A stretch of DNA of 41,541 bases from Microcoleus sp. FACHB-DQ6 (GTDB taxonomy: Bacteria; Cyanobacteriota; Cyanobacteriia; Cyanobacteriales; Microcoleaceae), in assembly GCA_014695175.1 (NCBI GenBank), contig JACJNV010000145.1:1-41541 (forward strand), given 5' to 3'. Shown piece after piece: positions 1 through 7,614 of this stretch; position 1 is the first letter of the stretch, and the number at the start of each line of letters is the position of its first letter. The translations under genes were made by a program, and so were the position numbers. Under the pieces are notes generated by a model. The model worked only from the letters and a program-made list of their open reading frames with translations. It was not told the DNA's origin and searched no databases.

Positions 1-330
1 TATATATTTCCGATACTTCAGGATGCTTATAGCCTAAAAGTCAGCATGAAGCGGATTATACTTCCCGTTGCGGCGTGGCTGCTTGCAGTTAGAGAAGGGG
101 CGTGCGAGTCTGGTCAGCCCTATCATGCCAAGGATACCCAAAGCGCAATTACAGCGATTCAAGAGGGCGCAGTAATTAGCGGGATTCTGGGATTGGAAAA
201 TTGCGAACAGACAGAAGTCGTAGATAATGAATGCCACCAAGCTTTGCGAGATCTTCAGACCCACGGACTATTGACTACGCTTAAAAATTACAGTGAGGGA
301 GGTCTTTTGAATGAAACCGTTTCAGCATGA
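1..330 (+). CDS. C-terminal part of a mannitol dehydrogenase family polyol oxidoreductase (5' end outside window)
   Basis: The frame is open from base 1 to the TGA at 328-330, so this is probably the tail of a longer gene and not a small gene starting at the internal ATG at 46. The visible 109 residues resemble the last ~85-90 residues of the mannitol dehydrogenase at 9585-11081. Matching features are a hydrophobic helix with an AAW core (IILPVAAWLLAV here, LSLTIAAWCRYI there), an E-x-GQP turn, and a final helix (ALRDLQTHGLLTTL here, QLRSLHEFGAKGTL there). The distance to the C-terminus agrees as well. I infer a long-chain polyol dehydrogenase, or a mannitol-1-phosphate 5-dehydrogenase of the same superfamily. 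The stop overlaps the HAD start by 20 bp, so the two genes are probably co-transcribed. The identification rests only on the C-terminal domain and substrate cannot be told. Confidence 0.6.
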   Translation, partial: YIFPILQDAYSLKVSMKRIILPVAAWLLAVREGACESGQPYHAKDTQSAITAIQEGAVISGILGLENCEQTEVVDNECHQALRDLQTHGLLTTLKNYSEGGLLNETVSA

Positions 331-1054
331 TTTGGTGGTGCTTTTCGATCATGACGGAACTGTCGTTGACAGTGAAACCATAGCACTTAAGAGCGCCTGG
401 AGGCTGACAAATGAAGTGGCTCGTGAGTTCCCTGGGGCTCAACACTATGAACTTGAGGACTTTGTTAAAAGCTTCGCCGGGAAACCCTACAGGGAAATAC
501 TCAAAAAGATCTACCCAGACTCATTAACCAGTCTTAATGAGCGCGATATTGACAGGCTAGTGGCTGAAGAAGAAAAGAGAGCGATTGAACGGCTGACTGT
601 AGAGGCAAAAGCGACGGTCGGAACGCCCCAAGTGCTGTCTTCCCTGCGCGACGACGGATTTGAATATGCACTTGTAAGTAACAGCAGCTTACAGCGGCTG
701 AGTGCTTGCCTTACTTCTGCAGCCCTGACCGACTTTTTCCCCAGCGAGCAGGTATTTAGTGCTCACGACTCTCTCCCTGTTCCGCGTCCCAAGCCGCTTC
801 CTGACATCTACCTACATGCAGTCAAGTGTCTGGACGCTGAAGTTTCGGATTGTGTGGCAATTGAAGATTCTGTCAGTGGGGTAAGGGCTGCGGTTGCCGC
901 TGGAATTGGGCAGATTATCGGTTATGTAGGGGGAACTCATATAAGCGAGGATGAACGAAGCAGCCGTGCAGATGGTCTTGTGTCGGCTGGTGCCCACCAA
1001 GTTATCGAGCGGATGGACGATCTAATCGGTCTATTATCAGCAACCCCAGTCTAA
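311..1054 (+). CDS. HAD-superfamily hydrolase (subfamily IA, sugar-phosphatase/phosphoglucomutase-like)
   Basis: This 247-residue cytosolic protein has all four HAD motifs. Motif I is FDHDGTVVDSE with nucleophile Asp13 and acid/base Asp15. Motif II is LVSNSS with Ser123. Motif III is Lys161 in RPKPLPD. Motif IV is AIEDSVSG with Glu185 and Asp186. Residues from about 20 to 90 form the helical C1 cap typical of beta-phosphoglucomutase-like and small-sugar phosphatases. The ATG at 311 is preceded by a strong GAGGGAGG ribosome site and overlaps the end of the upstream dehydrogenase. Rhizobial polyol operons also carry a HAD gene. It may dephosphorylate a sugar or polyol phosphate. If the upstream enzyme is a mannitol-1-phosphate dehydrogenase, the pair could make mannitol instead of degrading it. 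Substrate is unproven. Confidence 0.8.
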   Translation: MKPFQHDLVVLFDHDGTVVDSETIALKSAWRLTNEVAREFPGAQHYELEDFVKSFAGKPYREILKKIYPDSLTSLNERDIDRLVAEEEKRAIERLTVEAKATVGTPQVLSSLRDDGFEYALVSNSSLQRLSACLTSAALTDFFPSEQVFSAHDSLPVPRPKPLPDIYLHAVKCLDAEVSDCVAIEDSVSGVRAAVAAGIGQIIGYVGGTHISEDERSSRADGLVSAGAHQVIERMDDLIGLLSATPV

Positions 1055-1183
1055 AGACACAGAGCATCAGCCGATCGCTTGATGCCCTTAGTTAGGATGG
1101 TGAAAAATGGCGTTGCTGAATATCAAGAATTCTGGGCCATCGAACGCTTCACCTTATGAATCCCGCCTTGGCGAAGCTGGATG

Positions 1184-1223
1184 CCACGCTTCTATTTCGT
1201 AGAAATGAAGCGTGGTAGTTCAC
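1184..1223 (+). repeat. IS200/IS605 right-end-like hairpin (plus orientation), no transposase
   Basis: A 9-bp stem CCACGCTTC (1184-1192) pairs with GAAGCGTGG (1207-1215), and inside it ATTTC pairs with GAAAT around a GTA loop. It is followed by TAGTTCAC. The layout is the reverse of the better-matching hairpins at 11111 and 20147 (TTGACACT, G/C-rich stem, ATTCT), which look like the 3' ends of IS200/IS605 tnpB elements. No tnpA or tnpB reading frame is nearby. The rest of the 190-bp gap between the HAD gene and exbD holds nothing else I recognise. Confidence 0.35.
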
Positions 1224-1244
1224 AGAGCATTTTAGGCTGACAGG

Positions 1245-1652
1245 TCATTGGGGTCTGCGAGTCGCAACGGCTAGTTTAACTCCTTTAACCTGTCGCACCC
1301 GATCCATAACGGCTACAGCCAAGCCAAAATCAACGGTTTCGTCAGAGTTAATCACGGCTATCAGGTCTTGACGAGTAGCAGCTAAGGCGGTCAGTTGTGC
1401 GGGCAAAGCCTCTACCGTTGTGGGCTGACGATCGAGACTGACTTGTCCTTTTGAATCAATCGTGATGGTGACTCGGTTCGTTGTCTGTGTCGGCTGGCTC
1501 GCAGTCGCTTTGGGCAAATTCACAGGCAGTCCTTCAGGGCTGCTTAAGAACAAGCTAGAGAGAATGAAAAATGTGAGCAGCGAGAACACCACATCAATCA
1601 GCGGCACAATATTAATTTGTGGAGGAATTTCAGGGTCTTTGGGTAAGTTCAT
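1245..1652 (-). CDS. exbD: ExbD/TolR-family biopolymer transport protein
   Basis: This 135-residue protein has one N-terminal membrane helix (about residues 14-37) that starts INIVPLIDVVFSLLTFFIL. It contains the conserved Asp of the ExbD/TolR proton pathway (PLIDVVF). A periplasmic domain of ~90 residues follows (TNRVTITIDSKGQVSLD... to the C-terminus), which is the normal ExbD layout and length. The family works with ExbB to couple proton flow to TonB- or Tol-type work at the outer membrane. Its start overlaps the end of exbB by 23 bp, so the pair is one operon. No TonB or TonB-dependent receptor is visible in this window. Confidence 0.88.
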   Translation of the reverse strand: MNLPKDPEIPPQINIVPLIDVVFSLLTFFILSSLFLSSPEGLPVNLPKATASQPTQTTNRVTITIDSKGQVSLDRQPTTVEALPAQLTALAATRQDLIAVINSDETVDFGLAVAVMDRVRQVKGVKLAVATRRPQ

Positions 1653-2298
1653 ATTCTTTTTGTGCAGTTCGATAATGACGACGATAGAGCAGTTCTAGCT
1701 GCCCTCCATATTCTTCAATTCGGCCAACTTCGCGCTGATATAAGCCCCGGTAAATGCTGGAAAATGTCAGAGTGATAATGCCCACTAATAATCCGGCAGA
1801 AGTGGCAATCAAGTCTTCGCTAATGCCTGCGGTCAAACCCGATTTATTTGTCGCTGCAAGGTTGCCAATATTAATCGAGGCAAATGTGGTCATTAGCCCA
1901 AATACTGTGCCTTGAAGACCGAGCAATGGTGCTAGCGCAACGATCGTGTCAAAAATATGATTGAACCGCTTCAGTAGCGGAATTTCGATTTTTCCCTCGG
2001 TTTCTAGCGCTAGAATAAATTCTTCAGGTGTCGCCTCTTCAAGCTGCAACGTGCTGAGGAAAATGCGGGCGATCGGTAAGTCAACATTCTGCTTGAGCTT
2101 ATCGATCGCACTCACCATGTTATTGAGTTGATAGAGCCGCAAAACATCATGAGCAACTTGCTTTTGTCGTCTGTAAATTCTGATCCAGAATAGGGCGCGT
2201 TCGCTCGCCAGCGTTACCGATAGAATTGAACAAAGCAGCAGCGGCCACATGACAATACCGCCTGCCAAAAATTGTTCGCGTATTGCTGAAAAATTCAT
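1630..2298 (-). CDS. exbB: ExbB/TolQ/MotA-family proton channel protein
   Basis: This 222-residue inner-membrane protein has three hydrophobic segments. The first is at about residues 13-38 (GGIVMWPLLLCSILSVTLASE). The second is around 123-145 (IVALAPLLGLQGTVFGLMTTF), which holds the family's conserved LGLxGTVxGM-like motif. The third is around 165-190 (DLIATSAGLLVGIITLTFSS). A cytoplasmic loop of ~80 residues lies between the first two. The ATG at 2298 has an AGGAG site about 8 nt upstream. It is the first gene of an exbB-exbD pair and forms the channel with ExbD. The pair sits between the HAD gene and the SorC regulator on the opposite strand to the HAD gene. A role in polyol uptake is possible only by position. 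Confidence 0.88.
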   Translation of the reverse strand: MNFSAIREQFLAGGIVMWPLLLCSILSVTLASERALFWIRIYRRQKQVAHDVLRLYQLNNMVSAIDKLKQNVDLPIARIFLSTLQLEEATPEEFILALETEGKIEIPLLKRFNHIFDTIVALAPLLGLQGTVFGLMTTFASINIGNLAATNKSGLTAGISEDLIATSAGLLVGIITLTFSSIYRGLYQREVGRIEEYGGQLELLYRRHYRTAQKEYELTQRP

Positions 2299-2509
2299 CC
2301 ACTTCTCCTAATTGACCCCTGGTAGTGCCAGCAATTTAGCTCAACAGCACTGATGATAATCTATTTCAATAAAAAATCCAATACCAAAGGCAGATGAATT
2401 TGAGTATTCCAAGGTCATACGAGGAAATTGGCGTCATCTTGAATCAACGCCAGCCGATCTTTACCGGGTGACAAGCAGGTTGAAAGCAAGGCTGCGTCAA
2501 GGTTTTGAG

Positions 2510-2549
2510 TTGAGTGACCAAGCGAAAGGATCTTCGCTTGGTCACTCAA
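2510..2549. repeat. Perfect 17-bp inverted repeat (stem-loop) in the exbB-sorC gap
   Basis: TTGAGTGACCAAGCGAA (2510-2526) is perfectly complementary to 2533-2549, with a 6-nt AGGATC loop. There is no T-run on either side, so a classic intrinsic terminator is not supported. It lies about 205 bp past the stop of the sorC gene, on the same transcript direction as exbB. The 456-bp gap (2299-2754) that contains it has no recognisable gene. A frame open from 2360 to about 2608 on the plus strand has no good start codon and no recognisable product. Confidence 0.6.
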
Positions 2550-2754
2550 GAAAAGAGAGTGGCGATCGTAGAGAATCAGGTTCAAGGATCTCTCGGACGA
2601 TATTATGAGTCAATAAGCCTGTCAATAATCCGCTATCTTTGTTGAGATTCAGGGGCTTCAATGCTTTTACCATCAAGGTTCCAGAGGCATTGTCACCCCG
2701 TTAACAGCCGATCGCCAAACCAATACCTGGGGCGACAACTTCATCGGAGATCAG

Positions 2755-3762
2755 TCATGCGCTCGACTTGCCATGCAGAGCCGGCAAAATTAACTCCACT
2801 TTTTTCACACCTCCTGCAATACCAATAATCAGCCGTTGAGCAGGTTGTTCGAGCGGTACGCCAGCAACTCGGCTGTTAGTTACACATTGAATCAAGATTC
2901 CTTGACGATCGTATGCCCAACCTGCAATCTCCCCAACAGCCCCCAATTCGATTAATTGGGTGACTTCATCGTCATTAATGAACCCATCTTGATGTAACGG
3001 TGCATTCCAGCCAATTGGGCTAATCCCGACAAATGTTGCTTTTGCTTGCTCTGCAAGGCTTTTTACGGTGATAAACGATCGCTGAGTCTGCAAGAGTTCT
3101 CGTTCTTCAATACTGGTCGCTACAACCGGGGTAGGAACTGGATACGCCTGCGAACCAATGCGCTCGGACAAGTGCATCACCACTTCATAACGACCCGCAC
3201 GCCCATAGTGAGATATATTCCCAACAATTGAGACAATCTTATGCTGAGGTTGGTGCATGGATGGGATCTGCTCCACCATCGATCGCAAAGTACGACCCGT
3301 GGAAAATGCCAGGATTGTTGGAGTTTTAGCAACAAGATACGTCTCTAAGTGATTGGCAGCACATACACCAAGTCCGTTCAAGGTATCGCCACTCCCTGCA
3401 TCGCTTGGAACCACTTCACAAAGCGATAGTTCAAATTTGTCTCTGAGTGATTCAGCTAGAGCAATACACTCACGCAGGGGATGATCGAGCCGAAATTTGA
3501 TCAGGTTTTCACTCACAGCTAGTGCGACCAAACGCTGTGCCGCCTGCCGCGATACGTTCAGCTTTGCCGCAATCTCTTCCTGTGTGTTCCCAGCAATGTA
3601 GTAGAGCCAAGCCGCACGAGCTGCCTGGTCTAACTTACGAGTCCGAAGGGGTAAGCCAGCTTTGCTGGCATCGCGCCGCTCTAAGAAGGGTTCTCTCATA
3701 TTCCACGTATAGGCAGTATGCTTCCCCAAAACAGTAGATGGGTTATTTGAGTATCTGCTCAA
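2755..3762 (-). CDS. SorC-family (DeoR-type HTH) sugar/polyol-responsive transcriptional regulator
   Basis: This 335-residue protein has an N-terminal helix-turn-helix around residues 58-85 (QEEIAAKLNVSRQAAQRLV) and a long C-terminal sugar-binding domain. Family signatures in that domain include LAFSTGRTLRSMVEQIP and the C-terminal AQRLIIGIAGGVKKVELILPAL. SorC proteins bind a phosphorylated or free sugar and switch DNA binding accordingly. SmoC of polyol operons is of this type. Another start is Met22 (3699), since the first 21 residues look non-conserved. It lies just downstream of the SDR gene on the same strand. The 27-bp dyad at 4907-4933 between the SDR gene and the transporter genes is its most likely operator. 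That it represses the locus without polyol is inference. Confidence 0.85.
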   Translation of the reverse strand: MSRYSNNPSTVLGKHTAYTWNMREPFLERRDASKAGLPLRTRKLDQAARAAWLYYIAGNTQEEIAAKLNVSRQAAQRLVALAVSENLIKFRLDHPLRECIALAESLRDKFELSLCEVVPSDAGSGDTLNGLGVCAANHLETYLVAKTPTILAFSTGRTLRSMVEQIPSMHQPQHKIVSIVGNISHYGRAGRYEVVMHLSERIGSQAYPVPTPVVATSIEERELLQTQRSFITVKSLAEQAKATFVGISPIGWNAPLHQDGFINDDEVTQLIELGAVGEIAGWAYDRQGILIQCVTNSRVAGVPLEQPAQRLIIGIAGGVKKVELILPALHGKSSA

Positions 3763-4055
3763 AGATACATTTTTTGCTCAAGCTATTAGGTATAGGTTAT
3801 CACGCTCTAAGTTAATAAAAGTAGTCTTAAAGAACTCCAAGGCAGCAAAACATTGCAGTACCAATCTTGGAGGCTGACAACATTGCTAACTTACCAATAA
3901 GCTGTGACACATTTAAGAAAGCAATATGGACTCATGGGAAAAAAATAAAAGGGGAAGGGGAAAAGGTTTTCCCTTTTACCTTTCACCCTGCTCCTTTTCC
4001 CTTAAATCGATTAGTTCAATATGTAACTTAGATGCACAACAACTTACCCTTTTCC

Positions 4056-4859
4056 CTATAGTCCGCCAGTCAGATCCAAGTTAAACCCCGTAATGTAGCT
4101 TGCCTCCTCGCTCATGAGAAATGCCACACCGTTAGCAACTTCTTCAAGGCTCCCCAAACGCCGCATCGGTACTGAATTAATCATTTGCTGCTCTACTACT
4201 TTAGGATCGGCATCAAAATACTGTGACCCTACACCCGCCTGCAATTCAGTCTGCCGCGTCCACATCATGCCGGGGCCAATCAGCGCAGGCGAGACGGCAT
4301 TCACCCGAATGTGGTAGGGAGCCAAGTCTTTCGCTGCTGTCTGAGTTATCCCAATTACGGCAAACTTCGAGGCTGAGTAGGCGAGCATATTTGGAGGACC
4401 AGCCACTCCTGCATGGCTTGCCATATTGACGATGGCTCCTCCACCCGAATTGCGTAGGTGTTGTGCCGCCGCTTTGAGGACGTGAAAAACTCCGACAACA
4501 TTGATGTCAATGACCTTTTTAAAATCCTCCTCGGGATACTGGTCGGTTTTGGCAAAAACTCCTTGATAACCCGCATTGTTGAAAACATAGTCGATCCGCC
4601 CAAATTGCTCTACAGCACCAGAAAAGGCTTGAGCAACGTCATCAGGATCGGTGACATTGCAGCGAAAGGTAGCAACTGGAATTTTATAGGCTTCCAATTC
4701 GTGAGCAACCTCTGCCATTTTTGCTTCGTTTAAGTCTAGGATTACTACACCTGAACCATCTGCGGCAAAACGCTGTGCGGTAGCCCGACCAATATCACCA
4801 GCACCGCCCGTAATCAGAATCGTTTTACCAGCAAAGTCATAGCTTGCTTTAGCTGTCAT
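4056..4859 (-). CDS. Short-chain dehydrogenase/reductase, probable polyol (sorbitol/xylitol/galactitol-type) 2-dehydrogenase
   Basis: This 267-residue classical SDR carries the cofactor-binding TGGAGDIG motif (17-24), NNAG (94-97), catalytic Ser148, and Tyr161-x3-Lys165 (YSASK). Asp42 at the end of the second strand (VVILDL) favours NAD over NADP. Family-size C-terminus ends DLTGG-L. Such enzymes in transporter-linked polyol operons oxidise the C2 hydroxyl of a polyol to a ketose. Exact substrate (D-sorbitol, xylitol, galactitol) cannot be read from sequence. It is transcribed away from the ABC transporter operon and shares a 166-bp control region with it. About 290 bp separate it from the SorC gene, partly filled by runs of GGGGAA/TTCCCC. 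Confidence 0.82.
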   Translation of the reverse strand: MTAKASYDFAGKTILITGGAGDIGRATAQRFAADGSGVVILDLNEAKMAEVAHELEAYKIPVATFRCNVTDPDDVAQAFSGAVEQFGRIDYVFNNAGYQGVFAKTDQYPEEDFKKVIDINVVGVFHVLKAAAQHLRNSGGGAIVNMASHAGVAGPPNMLAYSASKFAVIGITQTAAKDLAPYHIRVNAVSPALIGPGMMWTRQTELQAGVGSQYFDADPKVVEQQMINSVPMRRLGSLEEVANGVAFLMSEEASYITGFNLDLTGGL

Positions 4860-4901
4860 ATCTTTTACCCCTTGTGAATATATGTTGCAAATACTCTTTA
4901 A

Positions 4902-4932
4902 TTGTCAAGTATTTTAGGTGACCTAGTATACT
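4902..4932 (+). promoter_or_regulatory. Predicted sigma70-type promoter of the polyol transporter operon
   Basis: TTGTCA (4902-4907) and TATACT (4927-4932) are separated by 19 bp, slightly longer than ideal. The -10 box lies inside the dyad described in the next entry. Transcription would begin about 85 bp before the binding-protein ATG at 5026. Seen by motif only. Confidence 0.45.
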
Positions 4933-4933
4933 T
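4907..4933. promoter_or_regulatory. 27-bp dyad, candidate SorC-type operator
   Basis: The left half AAGTATTTTAGGT (4907-4919) and right half ACCTAGTATACTT (4921-4933) are symmetric around a central G at 4920, with 11 of 13 base pairs matching. It overlaps the predicted -10 box of the transporter promoter and lies between the divergent SDR and transporter genes. A bound regulator would block the plus-strand promoter. The partner regulator is inferred from the SorC gene at 2755-3762. Confidence 0.5.
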
Positions 4934-5025
4934 AAATTATTGAGCAATCGCTTAAGATTAGGCATAAACTCAACAATTTAATCGTCTTAATCGTCTGATT
5001 TTTTTAATATCAAAGGAGTTATGCG

Positions 5026-6372
5026 ATGCGTATCCCCCGCTTCGCTAAATTGCTGGTTGCATTCCTCGTTGGAGTCGTGCTTGTGCAACTGCTGCATGCT
5101 TGTGCGACAGGTTCCCAAGCAGCAGGGAAAACAAGGCTGACGATCGCTACTGTCAATAATGGCGACATGGTCGTCATGCAAGGGCTTTCAAGCAAGTTTG
5201 AACAAGCCAACCCAGACATTCAACTGAGGTGGGTTGTCTTGGAAGAAAACGTGTTGCGCCAACGCACCACCACAGACGTTGCTAGCCAGGGCGGGCAATT
5301 TGATGTCCTGACAATCGGGTCTTATGAAACGCCGATTTGGGCGAGACGAGATTGGTTAAGACCATTAGATCTACCCGCCAGCTACGACGTAAATGACCTG
5401 ATAAAACCCATCAGAGAAGGGCTTTCCAACAACGGCAAACTTTATGCTGTGCCGTTCTATGGGGAGAGTTCCATGCTGTATTACCGAAAAGACTTGTTTC
5501 AAAAAGCAGGGATTAAGGTTCCCGAACAGCCAACCTATCCCCAGCTCAAAGAATGGGCGAGTAAGGTTCACGATCCAGCTAATGGAGTCTACGGTGTTTG
5601 TCTGCGTGGAAAACCCGGATGGGGCGAAAACATGGGATTTGTGTCCACATTGGTCAACACCTTTGGCGGACAGTGGTTTGACATGAAGTGGCAACCCACT
5701 ATAAATACTCCAGCCTGGAAAGAAGCGATCACCTTCTATGTTGATTTGCTCAACAAATATGGTCCACCGGGAGCTAGTTCCAATGGATTTAATGAGAATC
5801 TAGCGCTATTCTCCACCGGCAAGTGCGGGATGTGGGTAGATGCAACGGTTGCCGCAGGACTGTTATCCAATCCCAAAGAATCTCAAGTTTATGACAAACT
5901 GGGCTTTGCCCGTGCACCCATTGAAAAATATCCGAACGGCTCGAATTGGATCTGGGCTTGGGCATTAGCGGTTCCAAAAACCTCAAAATCACCGGAAGCA
6001 GCTCAAAGGTTCGTTGCCTGGGCAACCTCAAAAGAATACATCCAATTAGTGGCTGACCAAAATGGCTGGGTTGCTGTACCACCAGGTACGCGGACTTCCA
6101 CCTATAACAATCCCAACTATCAAAAAGCCGCACCGTTTGCTTCGATTGTGCTGAGGTCGATCCAATCTGCTGATATTACCCGTCCAGCCGCACAACCAAC
6201 GCCTTACAAGGGCATTCAATATGTGGATATTCCAGAATTTCAGGCAATTGGTTCTTCGGTTGGACAAACAATGGCAGCAGCGCTAACGAATCGGCTTTCA
6301 GTTGATAAGGCATTGCAGCAATCGCAGAGTTCGACTGAACGGTTTATGAAACATACCGGATATATCGATTAA
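5026..6372 (+). CDS. smoE: ABC transporter polyol-binding lipoprotein (solute-binding family 1)
   Basis: This 448-residue protein starts with a positively charged n-region and a hydrophobic segment, then a lipobox LLHAC with lipidated Cys26. The mature part is a family 1 extracellular solute-binding protein of the usual size (for example FDVLTIGSYETPIWA near residue 95 and the YAVPFYGESSMLYYRKD hinge segment). It would capture a polyol in the periplasm and hand it to the permeases. The ATG at 5026 has a strong AAAGGAG site 7 nt upstream. It is the first gene of the transporter-mtlK operon. The symbol follows the Rhodobacter/rhizobial smo genes by content and order. Ligand identity is inferred from the dehydrogenases and kinase around it. 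Confidence 0.85.
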   Translation: MRIPRFAKLLVAFLVGVVLVQLLHACATGSQAAGKTRLTIATVNNGDMVVMQGLSSKFEQANPDIQLRWVVLEENVLRQRTTTDVASQGGQFDVLTIGSYETPIWARRDWLRPLDLPASYDVNDLIKPIREGLSNNGKLYAVPFYGESSMLYYRKDLFQKAGIKVPEQPTYPQLKEWASKVHDPANGVYGVCLRGKPGWGENMGFVSTLVNTFGGQWFDMKWQPTINTPAWKEAITFYVDLLNKYGPPGASSNGFNENLALFSTGKCGMWVDATVAAGLLSNPKESQVYDKLGFARAPIEKYPNGSNWIWAWALAVPKTSKSPEAAQRFVAWATSKEYIQLVADQNGWVAVPPGTRTSTYNNPNYQKAAPFASIVLRSIQSADITRPAAQPTPYKGIQYVDIPEFQAIGSSVGQTMAAALTNRLSVDKALQQSQSSTERFMKHTGYID

Positions 6373-6377
6373 ACCCG

Positions 6378-6600
6378 CAGATTCCCCCCCAGCCCCGCCT
6401 TATAAAAGGGCTACGGTGTACATCTCTCGCTCGACCTCAAAATGCTGCATTTAGCCCCCCTAGCCCCCCAACTTTGGGGGGAACCGGAGTTTCAAAGTCC
6501 CCCAGAATTGGGGGATTTAGGGGGCAAGAAAGTTTCATCTGCCAACCAGAGAACTTGTGTGTACACCGTAGTTTAAAAAGAGGGATTTAGGGGGATCTAA
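6378..6600. repeat. Nested palindromic repeat elements between binding protein and first permease
   Basis: The 319-bp gap (6373-6691) is mostly repeats. An outer palindrome of CCCCCC-AGCCCC and GGGATTTAGGGGGATC type (about 6381-6410 and 6574-6597) is interrupted by a second element at 6411-6571. That element has 12-bp terminal inverted repeats CTACGGTGTACA and TGTACACCGTAG. Inside it is a third C-rich/G-rich palindrome (about 6452-6526). An outer palindrome interrupted by an inner element implies at least two insertion events. The tail before the permease ATG holds AAATCCAAAATC-type repeats and no clear ribosome site. Confidence 0.7.
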
Positions 6601-6691
6601 ATCTGACGGGGAAGGCGAAACACGCCAATGCTCACCCATAAAACTTTCACAGTCTAAAGTCCAAAATCTAAAATCCAAAATTCATTAAGCT

Positions 6692-7612
6692 ATGTCTTCT
6701 TCAGTAGCTGTAAAAGATCACCGCGAAACGCCACCCACCCAGCAACGAACCAAGCGACAGGCATCAACATTACCCCTGGTTGCGCCTTCCGTCATTGCCT
6801 TGCTGCTGTGGATGATTGTGCCTCTGGTGATGACGGTATGGTTTTCCTTTCAGCGGTATAACCTGCTTAATCCAGATGCACGCAAATTCATCGGGATTGA
6901 AAATTTCACGTTCATCTTAAGTGATCCAGCTTTATGGACATCGATCGGCATCACAATACTTCTGGTTGTGTCCGTTCTGGCGATCACGATTGGTCTAGGC
7001 ACACTTCTGGCAATTCTGTTTGACCAGGACTTTTATGGTCAGGGGATTGCGCGGGTACTGGCGATTTCTCCGTTTTTCGTCATGCCCACAGTCAGCGCCC
7101 TAGTCTGGAAAAATATGCTGATGCATCCAGTGAATGGGCTGTTTGCTCAATTCACCAGAGGTTTGGGTTTGGGGGCGATCGATTGGTTTGCAGATTTTCC
7201 ACTGCTTGCCATCATTATCATTGTTTCGTGGGAATGGCTTCCCTTTGCCCTGCTGATTTTGCTAACAGCAATTCAGTCGTTAGATCATGACCAGCTAGAA
7301 GCAGCCCGGATGGATGGAGCAAATGCTCTAGCCTTATTTCGTTTCGTCATGCTACCGCATCTAAGCCGCGCCATTGCCGTGGTCGCCATGATCGAGACAA
7401 TTTTCTTTTTAACTATCTTTGCAGAAATCTTTGTTACCACAGGTGGCGGACCCGGAGTGGCAACCACCAACCTTGCCTATTACATCTTCCTGAGAGCCTT
7501 GCTGGAATTTGATGTCGGCGGTGCCTCAGCCGGTGGATTAATCGCGGTAATTCTTGCCAACATCGCGGCAATTTTTCTGATGCGTAGTGTTGCTCGTAAT
7601 TTGGATACCTAA
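6692..7612 (+). CDS. smoF: ABC transporter permease, polyol (MalF-type)
   Basis: This 306-residue integral membrane protein has about six hydrophobic helices after a ~25-residue charged N-terminus. The first starts LPLVAPSVIALLLWMIVPLV. The cytoplasmic EAA loop is EAARMDGANALALFRFVMLP (residues ~204-223), where the ATPase docks. Length and features match MalF/UgpA-type permeases of the carbohydrate uptake-1 family. It pairs with the next permease, whose ATG is 2 nt after this stop. No good Shine-Dalgarno is visible upstream, because the repeat cluster runs up to the gene. Confidence 0.88.
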   Translation: MSSSVAVKDHRETPPTQQRTKRQASTLPLVAPSVIALLLWMIVPLVMTVWFSFQRYNLLNPDARKFIGIENFTFILSDPALWTSIGITILLVVSVLAITIGLGTLLAILFDQDFYGQGIARVLAISPFFVMPTVSALVWKNMLMHPVNGLFAQFTRGLGLGAIDWFADFPLLAIIIIVSWEWLPFALLILLTAIQSLDHDQLEAARMDGANALALFRFVMLPHLSRAIAVVAMIETIFFLTIFAEIFVTTGGGPGVATTNLAYYIFLRALLEFDVGGASAGGLIAVILANIAAIFLMRSVARNLDT

Positions 7613-7614
7613 CA

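Noticed and set aside
46-330. Complete small gene starting at the ATG at 46
   Set aside because: The frame is open back to base 1, and the residues before and after 46 fit a dehydrogenase C-terminus.
2360-2608. Open plus-strand frame across the exbB-sorC gap
   Set aside because: There is no usable start codon, it runs through the perfect hairpin, and the residues match nothing known.
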